This document shows positions 1 through 6,147 of a stretch of 7,021 bases of DNA, in pieces (within the stretch, counting starts at the first letter, position 1; each line of letters starts with the position of its first letter). The translations under genes and the position numbers were made by a program. Origin of the DNA: Hyella sp964606015 (lineage in GTDB: Bacteria; Cyanobacteriota; Cyanobacteriia; Cyanobacteriales; Xenococcaceae); assembly GCA_964606015.1 (NCBI GenBank), contig CAZSEZ010000209.1, positions 1-7,021 of the forward strand, written 5' to 3'. The notes beneath the pieces are model-generated. The model searched no databases and was not told the DNA's origin. It saw only the letters and a list, made by a program, of their open reading frames with translations.

Positions 1-40
1 TTTCTCTATTCTAGCTTCTCATTTTTAGTCCTAACACCTC

Positions 41-58
41 ATCGTATTGCTATACGAT
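41..58. repeat. Perfect 7-bp inverted repeat spanning the Uma2 stop codon
   Basis: ATCGTAT (41-47) and ATACGAT (52-58) form a perfect stem with a TGCT loop. The TAG stop of the Uma2 gene (50-52) lies inside it. No U-run follows on the minus-strand transcript, so it is not a typical intrinsic terminator. It could be a small dispersed palindromic repeat of the kind common in cyanobacterial genomes, inserted into or formed at the gene's 3' end. That origin is inference. Confidence 0.5.
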
Positions 59-484
59 TAATTTATTATGTTTGAGGTCGATTACCCAGTATTCACTAAT
101 TTCATTTTGGGCATAGATAATGCTCTTCTTTTCTAGATCTTTAGCTAAAGTTTGTTGGGATACTTCGATTAGCCAATAAATATCTTGAGCATAAGGATGA
201 TGCTGAGCATAAATCTCAGTAGATAAACGGACAATCGCAATATCTGGTTCAGGCTCGGAATTATCTAAAGTAATCGGGTGAGCATCTCTAATATGAGCTT
301 TCCCTGCCAATAGCTGGCGAAGATAATCACTTACCGATTGTTGAGTATAACTGTGTGGTATTCCTCCGGGACTCATGTGAACTATTTCCCCTGCTAAAAG
401 CTCAACTTTTTTGTCTGCAAGAACTCCAGAATCAACTAACTGGTGCCACTCAGAAATTGTCCATTTATAAGTAATTAGAGTCAT
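50..484 (-). CDS. Uma2-family (DUF820) putative PD-(D/E)XK endonuclease, short C-terminus
   Basis: This 144-residue protein has the Uma2/DUF820 pattern, a PD-(D/E)XK nuclease-fold family greatly expanded in cyanobacteria and mostly of unknown role. Visible motifs are VELLAGEI (27-34), the acidic PEPD (78-81, D81), IEV (106-108, E107), then LAKDLEKK (113-120, D116 and K119/K120) and YWVIDL (132-137). D81, E107 and a lysine at 119/120 are the likely metal-binding and catalytic set, so the core is intact. Family members are usually about 180-200 residues, with a further strand region and an FPD-like motif after YWVIDL; here translation stops at LIV-TAG. The stop lies inside a 7-bp hairpin (41-58), so the tail has probably been lost. 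The ATG lies 2 bp after the stop of the dynamin-like gene, with no Shine-Dalgarno sequence, which suggests translational coupling. Nuclease activity and target are unknown. Confidence 0.85.
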   Translation of the reverse strand: MTLITYKWTISEWHQLVDSGVLADKKVELLAGEIVHMSPGGIPHSYTQQSVSDYLRQLLAGKAHIRDAHPITLDNSEPEPDIAIVRLSTEIYAQHHPYAQDIYWLIEVSQQTLAKDLEKKSIIYAQNEISEYWVIDLKHNKLIV

Positions 485-486
485 AG

Positions 487-2070
487 TTAGAGCTTTTGCA
501 ACTGTTCGAGTACAGTGTTGATTTTGGCTTTGCTTTCAGCAACTTTTTCCGTCAGGGAGTTACTTAATTCTAGCTGTTGGTCTAATTCTTGTTTGCGAGG
601 TTCCACCGCTGCCATAAATTGCTCTAGGCATTCGTTTAACTCATTAGCCAGGGACTTCCAGAGGTTATCAGTATAGTTTTTCTGGAGTTCGCGAAATGCA
701 ACCTCAATTTGCCCTTTTACCTTATCTCTTTCTTGGGGCAAAGCATTGACACTAAGTAAGCCGAAAATAACCGAAAGGACAAAAGCAGAAGCATCTAGAG
801 AAGCAGTATTAAAGATTGCTAAACCGCCAACACTACTCACAGCAGAAGCAATCCCTAATTTGCCACAGTTATTTAAACCTTTATCTGCTGCTAGTTTAAT
901 AGTCTGGGCAATTTTATCGGTTTCTACTTGACTGCTATCAAGAGCAGGAACTGTAAAACTATCTTTGCTAATGGTAATCGCTGCTTCAATGTCTTCCGTA
1001 GCTTCACGAATCAAGCGATCGCGATATTGCATAAAGGTTGCGGTGGCATCTTTGAAGATCTCTTGGAGGTTTTGGTCGAGTTGCACTTCCTTGAGTGCTG
1101 TAATAATTTTTTCTTCTAAGCGATCGTCTTCGTTAGTCAGGCGTTTTTTGGCCGCATCGAAAAAAGATACTTTGCGATCAACTACTTTGTTAGTTGCTTG
1201 GATCAAACTACGAAATAGATCGTCAATATTGCGCTGAAAAATTGCAAATAAAAGCTTGTATTCTTCTAGCCTTTCTTGGATGCGGTTAAGAGTACGATCA
1301 AAGAGAACTTTTTCGGCTTCTAATTGGCTTTTGCAATCGCTATTTAGAGTTTCTAATTGATTGAGGTATACCAATAAAGAATTTTGGGGGCCTTCTAGCT
1401 TGAGTTTGACTTTTTCACTTTCGGCTAAGAACGCTAATAGAAAGTTTCTCAACTCATCCATGCCCAAACCAGTACGGGAAGAAATCCCAAAGATAGGAGG
1501 GGTCTCAGTGAAAATTTCTTGTAAACCCTCCCCGACAAAAGCCTTAACTTGTTTAATTTCATCTTCTGTCGCGAGATCTATTTTATTGATCGCAACGATG
1601 ACTTTTCTGGCCCAAGTGCCATCTACCAAGAGTAAAAAATCCTGTTCTGATTTACTCAAGGGTCTTTCGATGGAGGTAACAAACAAAATAATGTCTGCTT
1701 GCTTGAGATAGTCTTCGGTTAGAGCCTGATGTTGCTCGATGATCGAGTTAGTGCCTGGGCTATCGATAAACAATAAACCACCCAAATCCCCAGGGTCATA
1801 AGCCTCGATTTCTTTGGTAGTGGGTACAATCCCTACTGGTGCTTCCGTGTTGCCGCCCAAATAATTAAGCAAGCTAGATTTCCCCGCATTAAACTCACCA
1901 CAAATAAAAATCGAAAACGGGTTGGTAAGCTGTTGCTGAAGTCCTGAAATATCTGGTTGAAAATCGGCAAAAAGTACTCGTGCCTCTACTAACAAACCTT
2001 CTACTTGTTCGATATTCGCCAAGCTAAGATCGAATAGTTGCTGCTGCTGGTTAGAGAGGGTTAAGGACAT
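487..2070 (-). CDS. Bacterial dynamin-like GTPase
   Basis: A 527-residue dynamin-superfamily GTPase. The G domain (about 50-220) shows the P-loop GEFNAGKSS (58-66, K64, S65), the switch threonines in VPTTKEI (82-88), DSPG (103-106) and NKID (162-165), with a possible G5 at ISS (196-198). The FNAGKSS form and the PTT switch are typical of bacterial dynamin-like proteins rather than Era/Obg GTPases. The rest is mostly helical with coiled-coil potential (about 230-280 and 490-525). A hydrophobic stretch (about 405-445, with GIASAVSSVGGLAIF and FVLSVIFGLLSV) could be the membrane-inserting paddle. It is shorter than Nostoc punctiforme BDLP (about 690 residues). The expected role is GTP-driven membrane binding or remodelling at the plasma or thylakoid membrane, which is inference from the family. 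It lies 92 bp after pstC and 2 bp before the Uma2 gene, so those two probably share a transcript. Confidence 0.9.
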   Translation of the reverse strand: MSLTLSNQQQQLFDLSLANIEQVEGLLVEARVLFADFQPDISGLQQQLTNPFSIFICGEFNAGKSSLLNYLGGNTEAPVGIVPTTKEIEAYDPGDLGGLLFIDSPGTNSIIEQHQALTEDYLKQADIILFVTSIERPLSKSEQDFLLLVDGTWARKVIVAINKIDLATEDEIKQVKAFVGEGLQEIFTETPPIFGISSRTGLGMDELRNFLLAFLAESEKVKLKLEGPQNSLLVYLNQLETLNSDCKSQLEAEKVLFDRTLNRIQERLEEYKLLFAIFQRNIDDLFRSLIQATNKVVDRKVSFFDAAKKRLTNEDDRLEEKIITALKEVQLDQNLQEIFKDATATFMQYRDRLIREATEDIEAAITISKDSFTVPALDSSQVETDKIAQTIKLAADKGLNNCGKLGIASAVSSVGGLAIFNTASLDASAFVLSVIFGLLSVNALPQERDKVKGQIEVAFRELQKNYTDNLWKSLANELNECLEQFMAAVEPRKQELDQQLELSNSLTEKVAESKAKINTVLEQLQKL

Positions 2071-2079
2071 AGCTGCTAC

Positions 2080-2113
2080 TTTAATTAACGACGAATAACA
2101 AGTTTAATTAAAC
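2080..2113. promoter_or_regulatory. Paired AT-rich palindromes upstream of the dynamin-like gene
   Basis: The 92-bp gap between pstC and the dynamin-like gene holds TTAATTAA (2081-2088) and the perfect 12-bp palindrome GTTTAATTAAAC (2102-2113). Their centres are 23 bp apart, about two helical turns, and they lie just upstream of the ATG at 2070 on the minus strand. This layout could suit a dimeric regulator or be chance in AT-rich DNA. A near-repeat also lies beside them: ACAACTGATG (2115-2124) and ACAATTGATG (2139-2148). No clear terminator separates pstC from the downstream gene. Confidence 0.25.
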
Positions 2114-2162
2114 AACAACTGATGTCCAGGCTTCTCAAACAATTGATGATTTTTATCTTTAT

Positions 2163-3065
2163 TTAGATTTTTTGCAGTCTTACCACAAGTAGCTGGGCCA
2201 AAACGTTTACTACCAGAGTAATAGCAAACAGGATCAGGGCAGCGTACATCAAGGCTGCTACTTGCAAACCACTAGCTTCAGCAAACTGGTTAGCTAGCAA
2301 GGAAGAAACCGTATTAGAAGGGGCAAAGATCGAGGTATCGATCCGATTGGAGTTACCAATCAACATCGTAACTGCCATGGTTTCTCCTAAAGCTCGTCCT
2401 AGAGCCAACATAATTCCCCCAATAATCCCCGAAGAAGCAGCTGGCAAAACAATTTGCAAGATCGCCTCCCACCGAGTCGCCCCCAAACCCACAGCAGCTT
2501 GACGCAAACCATTAGGAACATTGGTAATCGAATCGCGAGAGATTGCTGCAATTGTAGGCAAGATCATTACCGAAAGAATCAAAGCAGCAGGGAGAAGCCC
2601 TGGCCCCCGAAGAGGCGTAAAACCTTTAAGAAAAGGAATCAAGACAAAAATTCCCCACAAACCGTATACAACGCTGGGAATAGCTGCTAACAGTTCTACT
2701 AAGAAGACTATCAAACGCTGGACTGTCGGAGGGAGGTAGTCTTCACTCAGGAAAATTGCCACGCCCAGACCAATCGGCACCGAAATTACAAGGGCAATCA
2801 ACGAGCTAGCAATTGTGCCATAGATAGCTGGTAAAACCCCATATTCACTTTTAACAGGGTTCCAACTACTAGTAGTCAAAAAATCCAAACCAAATTCTTG
2901 AACCGCAGGAAAGGCTTGTATTGCTACTTGGATCGTAATCCAAACTAAAACACCTGCGATCGCTAAAGCAAATACTTTGGCTGCCCAATAAAAACTAATA
3001 TCTAAATTTCTTTCTATAGCAGGACGAGGTGCGATCGAACCTGGCTGTGGGTTATTTTTAACCAT
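2163..3065 (-). CDS. pstC: Phosphate ABC transporter permease PstC
   Basis: A 300-residue integral membrane permease, the PstC half of the high-affinity PstSCAB phosphate importer of the plasma membrane. Hydrophobic segments lie at about 28-50, 78-105, 116-146, 157-177, 207-235 and 268-296, which gives the six-helix PstC topology. The cytoplasmic EAA-type coupling loop that contacts the PstB ATPase is clear: RQAAVGLGATRWEAILQIVLP (189-209, with the conserved G and LP). The periplasmic loop holding DFLTTSSWNP (61-70), the YGTIASSLIALVISVPIGLG segment and the ALGRALGETMAVTMLIGN block (221-238) are PstC hallmarks and favour it over PstA. The ATG at 3063-3065 has no Shine-Dalgarno sequence. No pstA, pstB or pstS is adjacent: the next minus-strand gene is the dynamin-like GTPase. 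The upstream region shared with agrE contains a Pho-box-like array. Confidence 0.93.
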   Translation of the reverse strand: MVKNNPQPGSIAPRPAIERNLDISFYWAAKVFALAIAGVLVWITIQVAIQAFPAVQEFGLDFLTTSSWNPVKSEYGVLPAIYGTIASSLIALVISVPIGLGVAIFLSEDYLPPTVQRLIVFLVELLAAIPSVVYGLWGIFVLIPFLKGFTPLRGPGLLPAALILSVMILPTIAAISRDSITNVPNGLRQAAVGLGATRWEAILQIVLPAASSGIIGGIMLALGRALGETMAVTMLIGNSNRIDTSIFAPSNTVSSLLANQFAEASGLQVAALMYAALILFAITLVVNVLAQLLVVRLQKI

Positions 3066-3132
3066 AAAACTTGCTGAAGTGGTTATCGAATGTAGCTCAT
3101 GCCCACTTTAGCAGTTTATCTCCATTAGGGAC

Positions 3133-3173
3133 TTTAACTAGTGGTTAACTAGCGGTTCAAAACAAATTAATTT
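3133..3173 (+). promoter_or_regulatory. Putative Pho box: four 8-bp units at 11-bp spacing
   Basis: Four octamers lie in strict 11-bp register with 3-bp gaps: TTTAACTA (3133-3140), GTTAACTA (3144-3151), GTTCAAAA (3155-3162) and ATTAATTT (3166-3173). As I recall it, the cyanobacterial Pho-box consensus is PyTTAAPyPy(T/A) in direct repeats with 3-bp gaps. The units match it at 8, 7, 4 and 7 of 8 positions. Read on the other strand, three comparable units score 6, 7 and 5, so the plus orientation (towards agrE) is only slightly favoured unit for unit, but it gains a fourth unit. The position between pstC and agrE fits binding by the phosphate response regulator (PhoB/SphR). The identification rests on spacing, sequence and context. 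Confidence 0.5.
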
Positions 3174-3194
3174 TATTCTTTCGAGATTTAAAAT
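3166..3194 (+). promoter_or_regulatory. Putative agrE promoter
   Basis: TAAAAT (3189-3194) matches the TATAAT -10 consensus at five of six positions. Seventeen bases upstream, ATTAAT (3166-3171) occupies the -35 position and is also the last Pho-box-like unit, the usual arrangement for an activator that replaces a poor -35. A start near 3201 would give a leader of about 30-37 bases. A weaker -10 (TATCAT, 3202-3207) lies closer to the gene. Towards pstC, TAAACT (complement of 3113-3118) is a four-of-six -10 at a similar distance from the array. Confidence 0.4.
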
Positions 3195-3228
3195 TGCCCG
3201 CTATCATTACGAAAAATACCAAGCTCTG

Positions 3229-5331
3229 ATGACTCCTATGACTGATTCAATTCGGATTTTGATGTGTCCACCAGACCACTACGATGTGGACTATGTAATT
3301 AATCCCTGGATGGAAGGTAATATTCATAAGTCATCTCGCGATCGCGCAGTGGAACAATGGCAGAAACTACATCAAGTTCTCAGTCAGATTGCGCAGGTAG
3401 ATTGTCTGTTACCACAAAAAGGCTTACCTGATATGGTCTTTACTGCTAATGCAGGATTAGTATTAGGCGATCGTGCAGTGGTATCGCGGTTTTATCATGC
3501 CGAACGCCAGGGAGAAGAACCCTTTTTCAAGCAGTGGTTTAAAGAGAATGACTTCACCGTCCATGAGCTACCAAAGGATTTACCCTTTGAAGGAGCAGGA
3601 GATGCCCTACTCGACCGCGAGGGGCGGTGGTTATGGGCTGGCTATGGTTTTCGCTCAGAGCTAGATTCTCATCCTTACTTAGCTAAGTGGCTAGATACTG
3701 AGGTACTTTCTTTGCGCCTCATTGACAATCGTTTTTATCATCTTGATACTTGCTTTTGCCCTTTAAATGGTGGCTATCTACTTTATTACCCTGGAGCTTT
3801 TGATGCTTACTCAAATCATCTAATTGAGATGCGAGTTCCCGAAGAGAAACGAATTGTCATCACTGAAAAGGATGCAGTTAATTTTGCCTGTAACTCAGTC
3901 AATGTGGAACAAAATATAGTGATGAATAAAGCCAGTAGAGGCTTAAAAAGTACCTTACAAAATAAAGGATTCACTGTAATTGAGACTCCCTTAAGTGAAT
4001 TTCTCAAAGCTGGTGGTGCTGCCAAGTGCCTAACTCTAAGGATTAATGAACCAGTCCTCGCAGAAGTCCACGCCAACGCACCAGTACTTAGTAAGGAGAT
4101 CTCTTTGAAAGGTCATTTACTCGATGGCGGGATTATGAACCGAGTCTTGGATTTAGTTTCCCAAAATGGTGGCAGTTCCAAAGTTCTCAACTTCAATCTT
4201 GGAATCGAAAGACAAAGTACCTCTACAGCTAAGGTTCGACTATCTGCCCCCTCCGAAGAGATTATGGAAGACATAGTCTCCGAACTGATCAATATCGGAG
4301 CGATTACTTCCGGGGAGACTTCAGGCGATGCCATAACCGAAATTTGCGACTTGGATGGAGTTGCACCCCATGACTTTTATGTAACTAATATTTACCCTAC
4401 AGAAGTCAAAATCAATGGCGAATGGATAAGGGTACAGAAACAGCGCATGGATGGCGCAATTGTCATCAAGGGTAGATCTGCTGAATGTCGGCTCCTTAGA
4501 GATCTGACCAAAGATGATGTTGTCGTAGTGGGGGTAGAAGGTATCCGCACCGTTAGAAAAACTACTTCTATCGAGAAACGGAACCCTGAAGAATTTAGCT
4601 TTATGGGAGCAGGAGTTTCCAGCGAACGTAGAGTCGAACTAGTAGTCGAACAAATCGCTTGGGAATTTCGCCAAATTAGGGATCGTGGTGGCAAAGTTTT
4701 AGTTACTGCGGGGCCTGTTGTCATTCATACTGGTGGAGCCAAACATCTGGCACGTCTAGTTCGCGAAGGCTACGTTCAAGGTCTATTAGGAGGAAATGCG
4801 ATCGCAGTTCACGATATCGAACAAGCCTTAATGGGAACCTCCCTTGGTGTAGACATGCAAAAAGGCATACCTGTTAGTGGAGGACACCGTCATCATCTCA
4901 AGGTCATCAATACAGTTAGACGTTACGGAAGCATTGCCAAAACAGTTGCAGCAGGAGTGATTCAAAAAGGCGTTATGTACGAGTGCGTCCAGCACAATGT
5001 TCCTTTTTGTTTAGCTGGTTCGATCCGCGATGATGGCCCTTTGCCCGATACTCAAATGGACTTAATCAAAGCCCAAGCAGAATATGCACAACTTCTAGAA
5101 GGTACAGATATGATCCTGATGCTTTCTACGATGTTGCATTCTATTGGCGTCGGAAATATGACTCCCGCTGGGGTGAAAATGGTTTGCGTCGATATCAATC
5201 CTGCTGTAGTTACCAAGTTAAGCGATCGCGGCTCGGTAGAGTCGGTTGGTGTCGTAACTGATGTGGGATTATTTTTGAGTCTACTGGTCAATCGATTGGA
5301 ACGTTTAACTAGTCCTTATAGTGTGATGTAG
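3229..5331 (+). CDS. agrE: Bifunctional arginine dihydrolase / ornithine cyclodeaminase (AgrE/ArgZ type)
   Basis: This 700-residue fusion matches Anabaena AgrE and Synechocystis ArgZ in architecture and length (about 700). The N-terminal guanidine-modifying domain (about 1-285) converts arginine to ornithine, releasing ammonia and CO2. Visible active-site elements are INPW (24-27, N25), FTANAG (71-76, N74), EGAGD (121-125), HLDTC (171-175, H171) and the nucleophile C267 in GGAAKCLTL. A middle LOR/SDH-type domain (about 285-400) leads to a C-terminal NAD-binding ornithine cyclodeaminase-like domain (about 430-690), with conserved TAGPVVIHTGGAKHL, GGNAIAVHDIEQA and LAGSIRDDGPLPDT. In Anabaena this part makes proline from ornithine. 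The pathway mobilises nitrogen from arginine and cyanophycin. The start could be M4 (3238): ArgZ-like proteins, as I recall them, begin shortly before IRILMCPPDHYDVDY, and neither ATG has a ribosome binding site. Divergent from pstC, behind a Pho-box-like array. Confidence 0.93.
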   Translation: MTPMTDSIRILMCPPDHYDVDYVINPWMEGNIHKSSRDRAVEQWQKLHQVLSQIAQVDCLLPQKGLPDMVFTANAGLVLGDRAVVSRFYHAERQGEEPFFKQWFKENDFTVHELPKDLPFEGAGDALLDREGRWLWAGYGFRSELDSHPYLAKWLDTEVLSLRLIDNRFYHLDTCFCPLNGGYLLYYPGAFDAYSNHLIEMRVPEEKRIVITEKDAVNFACNSVNVEQNIVMNKASRGLKSTLQNKGFTVIETPLSEFLKAGGAAKCLTLRINEPVLAEVHANAPVLSKEISLKGHLLDGGIMNRVLDLVSQNGGSSKVLNFNLGIERQSTSTAKVRLSAPSEEIMEDIVSELINIGAITSGETSGDAITEICDLDGVAPHDFYVTNIYPTEVKINGEWIRVQKQRMDGAIVIKGRSAECRLLRDLTKDDVVVVGVEGIRTVRKTTSIEKRNPEEFSFMGAGVSSERRVELVVEQIAWEFRQIRDRGGKVLVTAGPVVIHTGGAKHLARLVREGYVQGLLGGNAIAVHDIEQALMGTSLGVDMQKGIPVSGGHRHHLKVINTVRRYGSIAKTVAAGVIQKGVMYECVQHNVPFCLAGSIRDDGPLPDTQMDLIKAQAEYAQLLEGTDMILMLSTMLHSIGVGNMTPAGVKMVCVDINPAVVTKLSDRGSVESVGVVTDVGLFLSLLVNRLERLTSPYSVM

Positions 5332-5370
5332 GCGTAGCTCAAAATCGAGATAAATCCCAGAAGAAGCCTA

Positions 5371-5901
5371 ATGAGCTACCTTTTATCCTTACCTTTTAGA
5401 TTGATCTTGATGCTTTTGTGTTTGTTGGGGTCTTCTCTCTTTATGATTGGACCCGCAACACATTTGTTAATCGCTCATAAGTTAAAAACTGAAGGCAAAG
5501 CAACCAAAGCACTGGTAATTAAAAGAGTTAAGTCAAGAAAAATCCAAGGCAATAAATGGTCAAAACAGTACTATGTACTGCAACTTCCAGAGGGCAAGCG
5601 TTCTCTAAGAAGCAACAAAAGGTATACAGAGGGTAGATATCTTGATGTTGTTTACCTAGCAAATCCTCCTACAACAATTGATATACCTTGGACTCAAGGA
5701 AAGCAAAAAATGGTCATCATGAATAGTCAAAAGTTTATTGTTCCAGGAAGAAAACAAGACTGGCTGATTTGGCTTTATCTAGCGAGTGCCAAAAAAGATT
5801 TTGCTGACTATAGCGTCACCCATATCACTCTGGGACTTACGCTTTTTTTTCTGCCGATAAAAATCATCTTGCCGTTCCCAGCCCAAAAATCTACTCAGTA
5901 G
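5371..5901 (+). CDS. Small membrane protein, DUF3592-like
   Basis: A 176-residue protein of unknown function. A hydrophobic N-terminal segment (about 5-35, LLSLPFRLILMLLCLLGSSLFMIG) and a C-terminal one (about 148-170, ITLGLTLFFLPIKIILPF) flank a basic soluble region rich in beta-prone sequence. The order (helix, EGKATKALVIKRV at 41-53, YYVLQLPEGKR, YTEGRYLDVVYLANPPTTIDI at 84-104, then a second helix) resembles DUF3592 membrane proteins, in which the middle domain carries a V-x-Y-x-x-x-P pattern. Assignment is by eye and moderate. It begins 39 bp after the agrE stop with no terminator between, and an AG-rich stretch (AGAAGAAG, 5359-5366) may serve as a weak ribosome binding site, so co-transcription with agrE is likely. 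Nothing in the sequence indicates a catalytic role. Confidence 0.7.
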   Translation: MSYLLSLPFRLILMLLCLLGSSLFMIGPATHLLIAHKLKTEGKATKALVIKRVKSRKIQGNKWSKQYYVLQLPEGKRSLRSNKRYTEGRYLDVVYLANPPTTIDIPWTQGKQKMVIMNSQKFIVPGRKQDWLIWLYLASAKKDFADYSVTHITLGLTLFFLPIKIILPFPAQKSTQ

Positions 5902-6143
5902 TATGACGAAAACCCAGTTTGATTAGCGTGAATGAAAGTAGCAACTTGCTATTCCCATCACTTTTTGATGTTGCTTTAATCTTTGTTTTAAAAATAAAAC
6001 AAACTTACTAACAAGTTTCGTTATGATGTGACTGGCATTTCACCGAACAGGAATAAAACCATAATTTAAAGTTAGCGATCGCTAAAAGTTAGTAATTCGC
6101 TTATGATAGAACACGCGGAGTTAAACCGAATGGGATCTAAACC
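5902..6143. other. Intergenic region before the methyltransferase, with several dyads
   Basis: This 242-bp gap has no credible gene. It holds TAGCAACTTGCTA (5939-5951), a 6-bp dyad around one base; an AT-only-loop hairpin with arms TTTGTTTTA (5982-5990) and TAAAACAAA (5995-6003); and two TATGAT -10-like hexamers (6022-6027 and 6102-6107), neither with a recognisable -35 at 16-18 bp. It also contains a HIP1-centred palindrome (6072-6085). No U-run follows the hairpin on either strand, so it does not look like a standard terminator for the upstream operon. Confidence 0.5.
6072..6085. promoter_or_regulatory. 14-bp HIP1-centred palindrome with flanking direct repeats upstream of the methyltransferase
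   Basis: TTAGCGATCGCTAA is a perfect 14-bp palindrome around HIP1. It is flanked by direct repeats of AAAGTTAG (6068-6075 and 6085-6092). It ends 16 bp before the TATGAT at 6102-6107, roughly where a -35 would be. It may be only one of the many HIP1 sites in the genome, or an operator or methylation-sensitive element controlling the methyltransferase; the latter is speculation. Confidence 0.3.
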
Positions 6144-6147
6144 ATGA
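6130..6147 (+). CDS. Possible five-codon leader ORF overlapping the methyltransferase start
   Basis: ATG at 6130-6132 opens a frame encoding MGSKP. Its TGA (6145-6147) overlaps the methyltransferase ATG (6144-6146) in an ATGA arrangement. GGAG at 6117-6120 lies 9 bases before this ATG, a good Shine-Dalgarno distance, but 23 bases before the methyltransferase ATG. Ribosomes could therefore load at the leader and reinitiate on the main gene. Such short ORFs are common by chance, so confidence is low. Confidence 0.2.
   Translation: MGSKP

Noticed and set aside
746..1711. Plus-strand open frames of 60-116 codons opposite the dynamin-like gene
   Set aside because: They lie wholly antisense to a clear GTPase gene and encode low-complexity, unrecognisable sequence; they are shadow frames.
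50..2070. Toxin-antitoxin pair from the tight dynamin-Uma2 spacing
   Set aside because: Neither protein has toxin or antitoxin family features and the sizes (527 and 144 residues) do not suit it.
2163..3065. PstA rather than PstC identity
   Set aside because: The SSWNP periplasmic loop and the ALGRALGETMAVTMLIGN block are PstC features, and the 300-residue length agrees.
3066..3228. NtcA (nitrogen regulator) site GTA-N8-TAC before agrE
   Set aside because: The only GTA in the plus strand of this gap has no TAC at the right distance, so no NtcA site can be claimed.
3816..5291. Minus-strand open frames of 73-110 codons opposite agrE
   Set aside because: They are antisense to a highly conserved coding sequence, rich in S/T/P as expected of shadow frames, and show no family features.
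5982..6003. 9-bp AT-rich hairpin as an intrinsic terminator of the agrE operon
   Set aside because: The stem has only one G/C pair and no U-run follows on either strand, so it would be a poor terminator.
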